Assembly (NCBI RefSeq): GCF_004123905.1
Contig: NZ_MZXW01000050.1
Location: 372,001-436,000, forward strand
DNA length: 64,000 nucleotides
Reading direction: 5' to 3'
Origin: Bradyrhizobium betae
GTDB taxonomy: Bacteria; Pseudomonadota; Alphaproteobacteria; Rhizobiales; Xanthobacteraceae
Shown here piece after piece: positions 49,075 through 57,971 of this stretch (within the stretch, counting starts at the first letter, position 1; each line of letters starts with the position of its first letter). The notes beneath the pieces are model-generated. The model was not told the origin of the DNA and did not search any database. It saw only the letters and a program-made list of their open reading frames with translations. Both the position numbers and the translations under genes were made by a program.

Positions 49075-50769
49075 ATGAAGAAGTTGCGATCACGGGTCAC
49101 GACGGACGGCCTCGACCGGGCCCCGCACCGCGCGTTCATGCGCGCAATGGGGCTCGATGACGCTGCGATCGCCAAGCCGATGGTGGGCGTCGTCAGCATG
49201 AAGGGCGAGCAAACGCCCTGCAACATGACCCACGACTTCCAGGTGGCCGCGGCCAAGACGGGAATCGAGGAAGCCGGCGGCACGCCGCGCGAATTTTCGA
49301 CCGTGTCGGTCTCCGACGGCATCAGCATGAATCACGAGGGGATGAAGTTCTCCCTGTTTTCGCGCGAGCTGATCGCCGACTCGATCGAGGCCGTCGTCCA
49401 TGGCCTCGCCTACGACGCGCTGATCGGATATGGCGGGTGTGACAAGACGCTTCCTGGCGTGATGATGGGCATGGTTCGCTGCAACGTGCCGTCCATTTTC
49501 ATCTATGGCGGCAGTTCGCTGCCGGGGCGCGTGGATGGACGGACGCTGACGGTTCTCGATTCCTATGAAGCCGTCGGCAGCTTCATGACCGGGGAGATCG
49601 ACGGCGCTACGCTGGAGCGGATCGAGCGTGCCTGCCTGCCGACTATCGGCGCGTGCGCTGGCCAGTTCACTGCGAACACGATGGGTATGGTATCGGAGGC
49701 GATGGGGCTGACCATTCCCAACGTCTCGATGGTGCCTGGTGTCTATGCCGAACGCGCGCAGATCTCGCGACGTGCCGGCCGGCTGATTATGGAGATGCTG
49801 GAACGGGGCGGGCCCCTGCCGCGCGACATCGTGACGCGGAAATGCCTGGAGAACGGTGCGGCGATCGTTGCCGCGACAGGCGGCTCGACCAACGCCGCGC
49901 TGCATCTGCCGGCGATTGCAAACGAGGCCGGCATCGCATTCACGATCGAAGATGTTGGCGAGGTCTTTGCCAGGACGCCGCTGATCGGAAACCTACGGCC
50001 TGGTGGCAAATACACGGCGAAGGATGTCTACAATATCGGCGGTGCTGCCGTCTTGATCCGCGAGCTGATCCAGAGCGGTCACATCGATGGCAGCTGCATC
50101 ACTATCACGGGCCGCACGCTTGCCGAAGAAAATGGCGCGGCCAACGCTCCTGATGGAGAAATCGTTTATGCGGCCCGCGCGCCGATCATGTCCGACGGTG
50201 GCGTGGCGGTGCTGAAGGGAAATCTTTGTCCCGATGGTGCCGTGATCAAGGTCGCGGGGTTGAAGAGCCAATTCTTTGAAGGGGTCGCGCGCGTCTTCGA
50301 GGATGAGGAGGCCTGTGTCAAAGCGGTTCGTGACCGCAGCTATAAGGCCGGCGAGGTTCTCGTAATCCGCAACGAGGGGCCTGTTGGTGGTCCCGGCATG
50401 CGCGAGATGCTTGGCGTCACCGCACTGATCTACGGGCAGGGGATGGGCGAGAAGGTGGCCCTGATTACCGATGGACGGTTCTCCGGTGCGACCCGCGGTA
50501 TGTGTATCGGTTATGTGTCTCCCGAAGCCTTTGTGGGCGGTCCGCTGGCGCTCGTTCGCGACGGCGACAGGATTCGGATCGATGCCGCAAACAGGGGGAT
50601 GGATATGCTGGTCGACGAGCAGGAGCTCATTGCGCGCCGTCGCGAATGGAAGCAACGCCCGCCTCGCCACCGAGCGGGTGCGCTCGCAAAATATGCGAGA
50701 CTGGTCGGTCAGGCGCCAGGCGGAGCCGTCACGCACGAAGGCCCGGCAGAATGGCCGTGGTTCGAATGA
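49075..50769 (+). CDS. IlvD/Edd-family dehydratase
   Basis: A 564-residue Fe-S dehydratase. The cluster Cys are in TPCNMTHDF, GYGGCDKTLPG and GACAGQFTANTMGM, and the C-terminal TDGRFSGATRGMCIGYVSPEA is typical. Besides dihydroxy-acid dehydratase (branched amino acid synthesis), the family includes aldonate dehydratases. Its place inside a transporter operon suggests a catabolic role rather than IlvD proper. ATG 49075 was chosen over an upstream in-frame start. Confidence 0.87.
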   Translation: MKKLRSRVTTDGLDRAPHRAFMRAMGLDDAAIAKPMVGVVSMKGEQTPCNMTHDFQVAAAKTGIEEAGGTPREFSTVSVSDGISMNHEGMKFSLFSRELIADSIEAVVHGLAYDALIGYGGCDKTLPGVMMGMVRCNVPSIFIYGGSSLPGRVDGRTLTVLDSYEAVGSFMTGEIDGATLERIERACLPTIGACAGQFTANTMGMVSEAMGLTIPNVSMVPGVYAERAQISRRAGRLIMEMLERGGPLPRDIVTRKCLENGAAIVAATGGSTNAALHLPAIANEAGIAFTIEDVGEVFARTPLIGNLRPGGKYTAKDVYNIGGAAVLIRELIQSGHIDGSCITITGRTLAEENGAANAPDGEIVYAARAPIMSDGGVAVLKGNLCPDGAVIKVAGLKSQFFEGVARVFEDEEACVKAVRDRSYKAGEVLVIRNEGPVGGPGMREMLGVTALIYGQGMGEKVALITDGRFSGATRGMCIGYVSPEAFVGGPLALVRDGDRIRIDAANRGMDMLVDEQELIARRREWKQRPPRHRAGALAKYARLVGQAPGGAVTHEGPAEWPWFE

Positions 50770-50879
50770 CGCGGCGTACTCGTGCGAATATGGCCGCCCG
50801 TCTGGCAAGTTTCTTGCTAAGCTCGTGCCGCTGATGAGGACATTCAGCAGGTTGGCGCGCGAGTGAAGTGAGAGGCGGG

Positions 50880-51725
50880 ATGAAGGTGTTGCCTTCGAGA
50901 TCGAACGAATGGGTGAGATCGGTGACGCCACAAAAGCCGGCTTCTGCGATCATCGAGATCGACCGCGTCTCGCAGGTCTTTCAGACCTCGGCGCGCAAGG
51001 AGCATTTGGCGCTATCGGAGATCTCGCTGACGATCGAGGAAGGAGCTTTCGTCTCCATTCTTGGTCCGTCGGGCTGCGGCAAGTCAACGCTGCTTTACAT
51101 CGTCGGAGGTTTCGTCAACCCGACCAGCGGTGCGGCGAAGATCAAGGGGCAGGCCATCACAGGGCCGGGTCCGGATCGCGGACCGGTGTTCCAGGAGTTT
51201 GCGCTGTTTCCCTGGAAGACCGTGCTGGGCAATGTGATGTACGGGCCGCGTCAACAGGGCGTGCGGGCCGCCGAGGCTGAAGCGCAGAGCCGGGCGTTGA
51301 TCGAGATGGTCGGCCTCAAGGGCTACGAAAACTTCTATCCCAAGGAGCTGTCGGGCGGCATGAAGCAGCGCGTGGCGCTGGCCAGAACGCTCGCCTACCA
51401 TCCCGAGGTCCTGCTCATGGATGAGCCGTTCGGTGCGCTCGACGCCCACACGCGGACGCGTTTGCAGAACGATCTCCTGAATATCTGGGAACGCGATCGC
51501 AAGACGGTCCTGTTCGTCACCCATTCGGTCGACGAAGCCGTCTTCCTGTCAGACAAGGTCGTGATGATGTCGAAATCACCCGGCCGCATCCGGCACGTGA
51601 TCGATATTGATCTCCCGCGGCCGCGACGCCGCAATGAGTTGTTGCTCGATCCGCGCTATCAGAAATACGTCGTCGACATCGAGCGCATGTTCGACGAGAG
51701 CGACGAATTCGGGTCTCCTTCATGA
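50880..51725 (+). CDS. ABC transporter ATP-binding protein (SsuB/TauB type)
   Basis: A 281-residue ATPase with Walker A GPSGCGKSTLL, the Q-loop in PVFQEFALFPW, signature LSGGMKQRVALARTL, Walker B VLLMDEPFGALD and the switch His in FVTHSVDEAV. It powers the two permeases that follow with 4-base overlaps. The C-terminal VIDIDLPRPRRRNE is typical of nitrate/sulfonate-type ATPases. Confidence 0.92.
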   Translation: MKVLPSRSNEWVRSVTPQKPASAIIEIDRVSQVFQTSARKEHLALSEISLTIEEGAFVSILGPSGCGKSTLLYIVGGFVNPTSGAAKIKGQAITGPGPDRGPVFQEFALFPWKTVLGNVMYGPRQQGVRAAEAEAQSRALIEMVGLKGYENFYPKELSGGMKQRVALARTLAYHPEVLLMDEPFGALDAHTRTRLQNDLLNIWERDRKTVLFVTHSVDEAVFLSDKVVMMSKSPGRIRHVIDIDLPRPRRRNELLLDPRYQKYVVDIERMFDESDEFGSPS

Positions 51726-52507
51726 TGTCTCCGGCGGCCTTGACCAGACGGATTGCACCGGTGTTGGCCTGCGTGGGGCTGCTGGCCGTATGGCAAGTCG
51801 CCTCGCTCGCGCTGAAGAACGATAGCTTTCCGACAGCGATCGAGGCGATCCGTGCAATTCCGGACATCCTTGGCGACAAGGAGGCGCTGATCAATATCCT
51901 GGCCTCGCTGCGTCGCATGGCGATCGGGTTCGGCGTAGCGGTGATTTTCTCCATCCCGCTGGGCCTGTTGATGGGCCGTAGCCGCGCGGTCGCGGCATTC
52001 TTTAATCCGCTGCTGATGATCATCTATCCGGTGCCAAAGGCAGCACTGATGCCGATCATCATGCTGTGGCTGGGCGTTGGCGATATCACCAAGACGCTGG
52101 TGATCTTTCTCGGCGTCAGCCTGCCCGTGATCTATCACAGCTTTGAGGGGGCCAAGGCGGTCGAGGAAAAGATGTTGTGGTCAGGCGCGGCTATGGGGCT
52201 CTCACCGCTGCAACGTCTGGTCCGGATCGTATTGCCGGCGGCGCTGCCAGAGATATTGACCGGGTGTCGTACCGGTTTGGTGCTGGCGCTAATCACGATG
52301 ATCACCAGCGAAATGATCGCCCGCCAGTCCGGTGCCGGAAACATCCTCTTCAATGCACTCGACATGGGCCAATACGACACCGTCTTTGCGATGATCATCA
52401 TTGTGGGAGCCATGGGCATCTGCCTCGATGCGCTCTTCGAGCGGGTCCGGGCCAGGCTCGTGCGCTGGTCAGAACCTCAGTTCGATATTCCGCTGAGCTT
52501 CTCATGA
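51722..52507 (+). CDS. ABC transporter permease 1
   Basis: A 261-residue inner-membrane protein with about six helices and the EAA loop EKMLWSGAAMGLSPLQRLVR with IVLPAALPEILTGCRTG. It overlaps the ATPase gene by 4 bases at ATGA. Together with permease 2 it probably forms a heterodimeric channel. Confidence 0.9.
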   Translation: MMSPAALTRRIAPVLACVGLLAVWQVASLALKNDSFPTAIEAIRAIPDILGDKEALINILASLRRMAIGFGVAVIFSIPLGLLMGRSRAVAAFFNPLLMIIYPVPKAALMPIIMLWLGVGDITKTLVIFLGVSLPVIYHSFEGAKAVEEKMLWSGAAMGLSPLQRLVRIVLPAALPEILTGCRTGLVLALITMITSEMIARQSGAGNILFNALDMGQYDTVFAMIIIVGAMGICLDALFERVRARLVRWSEPQFDIPLSFS

Positions 52508-53271
52508 CATCGCGCCTTCTCTCCACAAACGTCATCCTCGGGCTAGCGCCGATTGTGCTGGTAATCGCCCTGTGGCAGGGCCTCGTGTCATTTGGCTTTG
52601 CGCCTGCGGTCTTGCTGCCGCCACCGGGATATGTCTTCAGCCGGTTGTTTCAGCAATTCGTGACGTGGACGTTCCAGCAAGAGATCGTGGCAACTCTGAT
52701 CCGGTTGTTTGCAGGTTTTGCGATTGCGGTTGTGCTTGGCGTCACCATCGGCGTCGCCGCTGCCGCCAGCCCCGCAATCAATGCCGTGGTTCGGCCGATC
52801 GTACGCGTATTGGCGCCGTTGCCCAAGGTCGCGCTCTACCCGGCGCTGCTGTTGCTGCTCGGCTTCGGCCACGGATCGAAGATTACGTTGGTAGCGGCGG
52901 ATGCGCTCTTTCCGATTCTGTTGTCCACCTACTACGGCGCCTCGACCGTCGAGCAGAAGCTGATCTGGTCGGCTATGGCGGCGGGAACGCCGCGCTATGA
53001 AATCCTATTCAAGGTGGTGCTGCCGGCGGCGATGCCATCGATCTTGACCGGCTGTCGGATCGGCCTTGTCATTTCCTGCATCGTCGTGTTTCTGGCCGAG
53101 ATGATCACGTCGACGGACGGGCTGGGCCATGTGCTCGTCACGGCGGCCCGGACGTTCCAGGCCGTCGACATGTTCGTACCGCTGATCACGATCTCGCTGC
53201 TGGGGTTGATCTTGAACGGTCTGTTGGGTGCCGTGCGATCATACCTCGTACGGGGCTTTCCCGAGGCGTGA
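52504..53271 (+). CDS. ABC transporter permease 2
   Basis: A 255-residue permease, paralogue of the preceding one, with the EAA loop EQKLIWSAMAAGTPRYEILF and KVVLPAAMPSILTGCRIG. ATG 52504 overlaps the stop of permease 1 (ATGA). Two distinct permease genes are found in some aromatic or pyrimidine importers; single ones are usual for sulfonates. Confidence 0.9.
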   Translation: MTSRLLSTNVILGLAPIVLVIALWQGLVSFGFAPAVLLPPPGYVFSRLFQQFVTWTFQQEIVATLIRLFAGFAIAVVLGVTIGVAAAASPAINAVVRPIVRVLAPLPKVALYPALLLLLGFGHGSKITLVAADALFPILLSTYYGASTVEQKLIWSAMAAGTPRYEILFKVVLPAAMPSILTGCRIGLVISCIVVFLAEMITSTDGLGHVLVTAARTFQAVDMFVPLITISLLGLILNGLLGAVRSYLVRGFPEA

Positions 53272-53309
53272 TCTGACCGAATAAGAAACCAGAAGACCGG
53301 GAGTGAACC

Positions 53310-54356
53310 ATGCTGGCTGATCGCATCGAGGCAAAATGGATCGACGCGTTTTGCGAAATCTTTGAGCGTTGCGCCGTCAAGGCTGGCGATACTGCGGCGA
53401 TCCTCTCGGAAACCCAGTCGCGTGCGCTGAATGTGCATCTGGCGGAACTCGCGCTGCTGCGAATGGGCGCGCGGCCATTCCATGTGGTGATGCCGACGCC
53501 GCGCAACCGCAACATCGTTCCGGTTCGTTCGACAGGCGCGAGCGAGGCGATCCACCGGCTCGGCCCGGTGATCAGCGCGCTTCAGCAGGCCGGCTTTGTG
53601 GTGGATTGCACCATCGAGGGCCTGATGCATGCCGTGGAGACGCCCGAGATCCTCAAGGCCGGCGCGCGTATCCTGGTGATCTCCAACGAGCATCCCGAGG
53701 CGCTGGAGCGAATGGTGCCGGATCTCGCGCTCGAGAAGCGGGTTCGAGCGGCGGCGAAGATGCTGCGCGGGACCAAGCGGATGCGCGTGACCTCAAAGGC
53801 GGGCACGGCGCTCGATGTCGATATGGTGGGTGCGTCGACGGTCGGAGTCTGGGGCTGGACCGACAAGCCCGGCACGCTGGCGCATTGGCCGGGCGGCATC
53901 GTCGTAAGCTTTCCCAAGAGGGAGACGATCAACGGCACGCTGGTGATGGCCCCTGGCGACATCAATTTGACTTTCAAACGCTACCTGACGTCGCCGGTGA
54001 AGCTGACCTTGAAGGACGATTATGTCGTCGAGCTGGAAGGCGAGGGCACGGATGCCGCGATGATGCGCGCCTATCTCGCTGCCTGGGGCGATCGCGAGGC
54101 CTATGCGGTCTCGCATGTCGGTTTCGGCATGAACCCGGCTGCGCGCTATGAAGCGCTTTCGATGTACGACCAGCGCGACACCAACGGCACGGAAATTCGT
54201 GCCGTCTCGGGCAATTTCCTGTTCTCGACCGGCGCGAACGAATTTGCCGGCCGCTACACCGCAGGCCATTTCGACTTGCCCATGATGGGAACCACCATCG
54301 AGCTCGATGGCGTCCCGGTGGTGCGGGAAGGTGTGCTCCAGGACGTCTTCGGCTAG
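53310..54356 (+). CDS. NicX-like ring-cleavage dioxygenase or M29-type metalloenzyme
   Basis: A 348-residue protein resembling 2,5-dihydroxypyridine 5,6-dioxygenase (NicX), which opens the pyridine ring in nicotinate breakdown. The three iron ligands known from Pseudomonas NicX (His265, His318, Asp320) correspond here to His269 in VSHVGFGMNP and His320/Asp322 in AGHFDLPM. VTSKAGTALD and GNFLFSTGAN are also shared. The fold is related to M29 aminopeptidases, but the peptidase ligand set is not evident. It follows permease 2 by 38 bases. The substrate need not be a pyridine. Confidence 0.72.
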   Translation: MLADRIEAKWIDAFCEIFERCAVKAGDTAAILSETQSRALNVHLAELALLRMGARPFHVVMPTPRNRNIVPVRSTGASEAIHRLGPVISALQQAGFVVDCTIEGLMHAVETPEILKAGARILVISNEHPEALERMVPDLALEKRVRAAAKMLRGTKRMRVTSKAGTALDVDMVGASTVGVWGWTDKPGTLAHWPGGIVVSFPKRETINGTLVMAPGDINLTFKRYLTSPVKLTLKDDYVVELEGEGTDAAMMRAYLAAWGDREAYAVSHVGFGMNPAARYEALSMYDQRDTNGTEIRAVSGNFLFSTGANEFAGRYTAGHFDLPMMGTTIELDGVPVVREGVLQDVFG

Positions 54357-55345
54357 TTGCGGTCGAGCACGGGCGGGCGCGCCAGCTCGAAGTGCCGGAG
54401 CAGGTCGACCATGGCCTGAAGCCGCTTTGCCCGATACGCGTCGACATCGAGGCCGGAATAATCGAGAAAGCCTGCGCCCGTTCGCAGGCCGATCCGCCCT
54501 TCGTGCATGTTCCGTGCAATGACGTCCGGCGCGCGATAGCGGTCGCTGCCGAGCGCGCCTTCGAGATAACGGCTGGCATAGTACAAGATGTCGCCGCCGC
54601 CCCAGTCGATGAATTCAAGCAGACCGAGCACGGCGTAGCGGAAGCCGAAACCATAGCGGATCGCCTTGTCGATCTCCTCGGCGCTCGCGACTCCTTCCTC
54701 GACCATGCGCGCGGCTTCGTTCATGGCGAGCGCCTGGATGCGCGGGACGATGAAGCCTGGCGTCGCCGCGCAAACCACAGGAACTTTGCCGATGCCCTCC
54801 AGCAGCGCCTTGACCTCTTCGATGATGGCGGGATCGGTGGTTTTGCCGGGCGAAACCTCGACCAGCGGGATCAGATAAGCGGGGTTGAGCCAGTGCACGT
54901 TGAGGAAGCGCCGGGGATTCACGATCACACCCGAGAGATCGTCAACGAGGATGGTCGAGGTGGTCGATGCGATGATCGTGTCCGGGCCTATCTGCTTTGA
55001 AGCCGCCTCCAATACCTCGCGCTTGAGTTCGACGACTTCCGAGACCCCCTCGAAGACAATGCCGGCGTTGGCCAGTGCTGCGGCGCTTTGGCTTGCCGGC
55101 ACCACCGAGACCCGCGCGATGAGCGGGTCGACATCGGCCTCGGTCAGCAATCCGAGCTTCGACAGGCTGGCGAATGTCTTTCCGACTTCGCCGAGCGCAT
55201 CCGCCTCCAGCCTGGCGAAGTCCTCTGCAGAGCGAGGTTTGACGTCGATCATCGTGACCCTGTGCCCCGCATAGGCGAACGCGACGGCGATACCGCGCCC
55301 CATGCGGCCGGCTCCGAGACAGGCGATGTTGGCGCGACTGGTCAT
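54353..55345 (-). CDS. 3-hydroxyacyl-CoA dehydrogenase
   Basis: A 330-residue enzyme with NAD motif LGAGRMGRGIAVAFAYAGH, SEVVELKREVL, the signature VNPRRFLNVHWLNPAYLIPLVEV (split, about 141-163; catalytic His in NVHWLNP), and the C-terminal dimer domain with ATPGFIVPRIQALAMNEA. It oxidises 3-hydroxyacyl-CoA to 3-oxoacyl-CoA. It is the last gene of the leftward operon and its stop overlaps the NicX-like gene's stop by 4 bases. Confidence 0.9.
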   Translation of the reverse strand: MTSRANIACLGAGRMGRGIAVAFAYAGHRVTMIDVKPRSAEDFARLEADALGEVGKTFASLSKLGLLTEADVDPLIARVSVVPASQSAAALANAGIVFEGVSEVVELKREVLEAASKQIGPDTIIASTTSTILVDDLSGVIVNPRRFLNVHWLNPAYLIPLVEVSPGKTTDPAIIEEVKALLEGIGKVPVVCAATPGFIVPRIQALAMNEAARMVEEGVASAEEIDKAIRYGFGFRYAVLGLLEFIDWGGGDILYYASRYLEGALGSDRYRAPDVIARNMHEGRIGLRTGAGFLDYSGLDVDAYRAKRLQAMVDLLRHFELARPPVLDRN

Positions 55346-55348
55346 CGA

Positions 55349-56437
55349 TCAGTATCCATTGCGAAGCAGCGTCTGCAATTCGGCCTTGCTGAGGTTGCCA
55401 AGACCAAGCGTATCGAGCGTTCGCCCGCCCTGCATAAAGTTCTCACCGCAGATCGAGCCACCGATCGCCAGGAAAGCCCTGGCTAGCGGTGTGGCCACGC
55501 CAGCCAGGCCGGCGACTGATACCAGCAACGATAGTCCAAGCCTCAAATCCTCACGCATGTAGCGGTGCTCAGTCAACACGATCCGTTCGCGCCAGTCGCC
55601 GGAATCCGTCAGCCGGTCATGCGAGCCGCGGCCATACATCCAGATCTCGCCTTCCTCGGCGTAGTGATGGACGAGCGGGAAGTGCGGCGCGCCGTAGCCG
55701 AGCGCTTCGCGCACGGTGATCCGCTCTGCGTCGAGCGCGTCGGTGACCCGGCGGATCGCGGCTTGCGTTCCTTCCCTGTGGATGTCCCATCGTTCGAAAT
55801 GCTCGATCGGCCCCGCATTCATCACGATCAGTGGCGGGTGGATGATGGGGCCAGCATTCATCAGCGCGCCGGACAGCGCGTCTCCGCATGGTTCGATTGC
55901 GTCGGGGAAGGCGCGTCCGATCACTTCGAGCGCGTGCGGTGCCTGACCGAGTGGAAAGACACCGACCGGCAACCGCTTGGCGCGGATCGTAATCGCGATC
56001 TCGAACGGCCCGTGCTTGCGGGTCAGCCAGGGCAGCGTTCCGGTTTCGGCAAAGCTCGCCTTGGCGTGGTTGCCGGCATCCCTCGCTGCCTTCGCGAAGA
56101 TCATCGAGCCGAATGTCGCTGGCGGCAGAAATACGACCTGGCCGTCCCGCAGGTGCGGAGCAAGCAACCGCGCGATGTCCGGCTGGGCGAAGGCGGGAGC
56201 CGGGCACACGATCAGCTCGGTGCCGGTAACGGCTTCTGCGATGTCGGTCGTCACCAACGCCAGCTTCACGTCGTGCCGGCCGTTGTGGTCCTTCACCAGA
56301 ATGCGCGAGCCGGCCGCGCGATGTGCTGCCACCTGATCCGCGTCGCGGCGCCAGAGCCGGACGTCATGCCCCGACAGCGCAAAATCGCCCGCGGCCGCGA
56401 AAGAGCCGTTTCCCCCACCCAGAACCGCAATCTTCAA
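55349..56437 (-). CDS. NAD/NADP octopine/nopaline dehydrogenase-family protein
   Basis: A 362-residue oxidoreductase with a Rossmann N-terminus (MKIAVLGGGNGSFAAAGDFA) and the opine dehydrogenase C-terminal helical domain (AGPIIHPPLIVMNAGPIEHF near 190-209, GYGAPHFPLVHHY near 250). Members join or split amino acid and keto acid parts, or reduce ketopantoate-like acids. It lies between a CoA ligase (4-base overlap) and the 3-hydroxyacyl-CoA dehydrogenase (3-base gap), so it belongs to the pathway. Confidence 0.85.
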   Translation of the reverse strand: MKIAVLGGGNGSFAAAGDFALSGHDVRLWRRDADQVAAHRAAGSRILVKDHNGRHDVKLALVTTDIAEAVTGTELIVCPAPAFAQPDIARLLAPHLRDGQVVFLPPATFGSMIFAKAARDAGNHAKASFAETGTLPWLTRKHGPFEIAITIRAKRLPVGVFPLGQAPHALEVIGRAFPDAIEPCGDALSGALMNAGPIIHPPLIVMNAGPIEHFERWDIHREGTQAAIRRVTDALDAERITVREALGYGAPHFPLVHHYAEEGEIWMYGRGSHDRLTDSGDWRERIVLTEHRYMREDLRLGLSLLVSVAGLAGVATPLARAFLAIGGSICGENFMQGGRTLDTLGLGNLSKAELQTLLRNGY

Positions 56438-57969
56438 GACGCTTCTCCTTGCGCGCGCGACTGCGCATCAAGCTGTTTCAGCAGAAAATGTTGCACTTTG
56501 CCCAACGCGGTGCGCGGCAGATCGGTGACGAAGACGATATCGCGCGGAACCTTGAAGCGGGCGAGTTGTGCCTGAAGGTGCGCTCTCAGTTCGTCGGCTT
56601 CGAGCCGGCATCCGGACCGCCGGATCACATAAGCGATCGGCACTTCGTCCCAGCGCGGGTCGGGCCGGCCGATCACGGCGCATTCGCTGACATCGGGATG
56701 CTCGAGCAGGACGCGCTCGACCTCGGCCGGATAGACATTCTCGCCGCCGGAAATGATCATGTTCTTCTTGCGGTCGCGGACCCAAAAATAGCCGTCGGCG
56801 TCGCACAGCCCGATATCGCCGGTGCGATACCAGCCATCGTGCAGGGCATCGCGCGTCGCATCCGCATTGCCCCAATATTCGAAGAACACGTTGGGCCCTC
56901 GTACTGCGATCTCGCCCGGTGTGCCCGGCGGCACTTCGGCGCCGGCCTGATCGATCACCTTTGCTTCGCAACACAGGCCGGCAAGTCCGGTCGATCCCGC
57001 ACGCGAAAGGTCGCCGCCGAGCCGGGTGTAGATCGCGATGGGGCAAGTTTCCGTTGAGCCGTAGACTTGAAGCACGGGGACGCCGCGAGTGACAAAACGG
57101 TCGATCAGGTGCGGTGGCACGATGGTCGAGCCGGTGGCGACGGCTTTGAGCGACGAAAGATCGGCCGCGGGCCAGGTGGGGTGCTCGCTTATGGCCTGGA
57201 TGATCGCCGGTACCATCACTGTTAGCGTCGGCCGTTCCTGTTCGATGGACGCAAGCGCGGTGTCCGGAGTAAAGCGCGCGTGGATCGTGACAGTCGCACC
57301 GATCTGGAGCGCCGGGGTGGTCTGGATGTTGAGGCCACCGACATGGAAGAATGGCAGCACCGTCAGCACATGATCATCGGAGGTCATGTTGTGCATGTGC
57401 TGGCTCATGACGCCGTTCCAGAACAGCGCCTCCTGCCGGAGCACAGCTCCCTTTGGTCGTCCGGTCGTCCCTGATGTGTAGACGATGAGGAGCGGGCATG
57501 AGAGATCGGCCTGCGGATTGCGGGCGCTGCCTTCACAGCGCCCCAGCAGCGTTTCGAATGTCGTGCCGTGCTGCGGCTCGAAATCGAGACCGACGATGGC
57601 AATCCCCGGCGCAGCCTGGGCAAGCTCCGGGAGAACTCCTTCAATGGCCTGCTCGAGCACCAGCACCTTGGCGCCGGCATCGGTGAGAATGAAGAGCTGC
57701 TCGGCGACCGCCAGCCGCCAGTTCAAGGGCACGAGCAATGCCCCAAGCCGCGCGCACGCGTAGAGCAGTACTAAATAGTCCGGCCGGTTCAAGCTCAGGA
57801 TCGCGACGCGGTCGCCTCGACCGACGCCGAGTTGCTGCTTCAAGGCCGTTGCGGTCTGCTCGATACGCGCGGCGAACGCCGCATAGCTCAGCCGCTCCCC
57901 ATCGAAGGCGATGGCCGTCTTGTCTGGCGCGAACGCCGCGTTGCGATCGATCAGACTACAGAGGTCCAC
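56434..57969 (-). CDS. Acyl/aryl-CoA ligase (AMP-forming)
   Basis: A 511-residue ANL-superfamily ligase: P-loop IVYTSGTTGRPKGAVL (near 160), QVYGSTETCP, TGDIGLCDADGYFWVRDRKK and the C-terminal catalytic Lys in LPRTALGKVQ. It activates a carboxylic acid to its CoA thioester with ATP. GTG 57969 is taken as start because the longer frame overlaps the acyl-CoA dehydrogenase gene; the gap is then 2 bases. Substrate probably an aromatic or medium-chain acid. Confidence 0.88.
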   Translation of the reverse strand: MDLCSLIDRNAAFAPDKTAIAFDGERLSYAAFAARIEQTATALKQQLGVGRGDRVAILSLNRPDYLVLLYACARLGALLVPLNWRLAVAEQLFILTDAGAKVLVLEQAIEGVLPELAQAAPGIAIVGLDFEPQHGTTFETLLGRCEGSARNPQADLSCPLLIVYTSGTTGRPKGAVLRQEALFWNGVMSQHMHNMTSDDHVLTVLPFFHVGGLNIQTTPALQIGATVTIHARFTPDTALASIEQERPTLTVMVPAIIQAISEHPTWPAADLSSLKAVATGSTIVPPHLIDRFVTRGVPVLQVYGSTETCPIAIYTRLGGDLSRAGSTGLAGLCCEAKVIDQAGAEVPPGTPGEIAVRGPNVFFEYWGNADATRDALHDGWYRTGDIGLCDADGYFWVRDRKKNMIISGGENVYPAEVERVLLEHPDVSECAVIGRPDPRWDEVPIAYVIRRSGCRLEADELRAHLQAQLARFKVPRDIVFVTDLPRTALGKVQHFLLKQLDAQSRAQGEAS

Positions 57970-57971
57970 CG

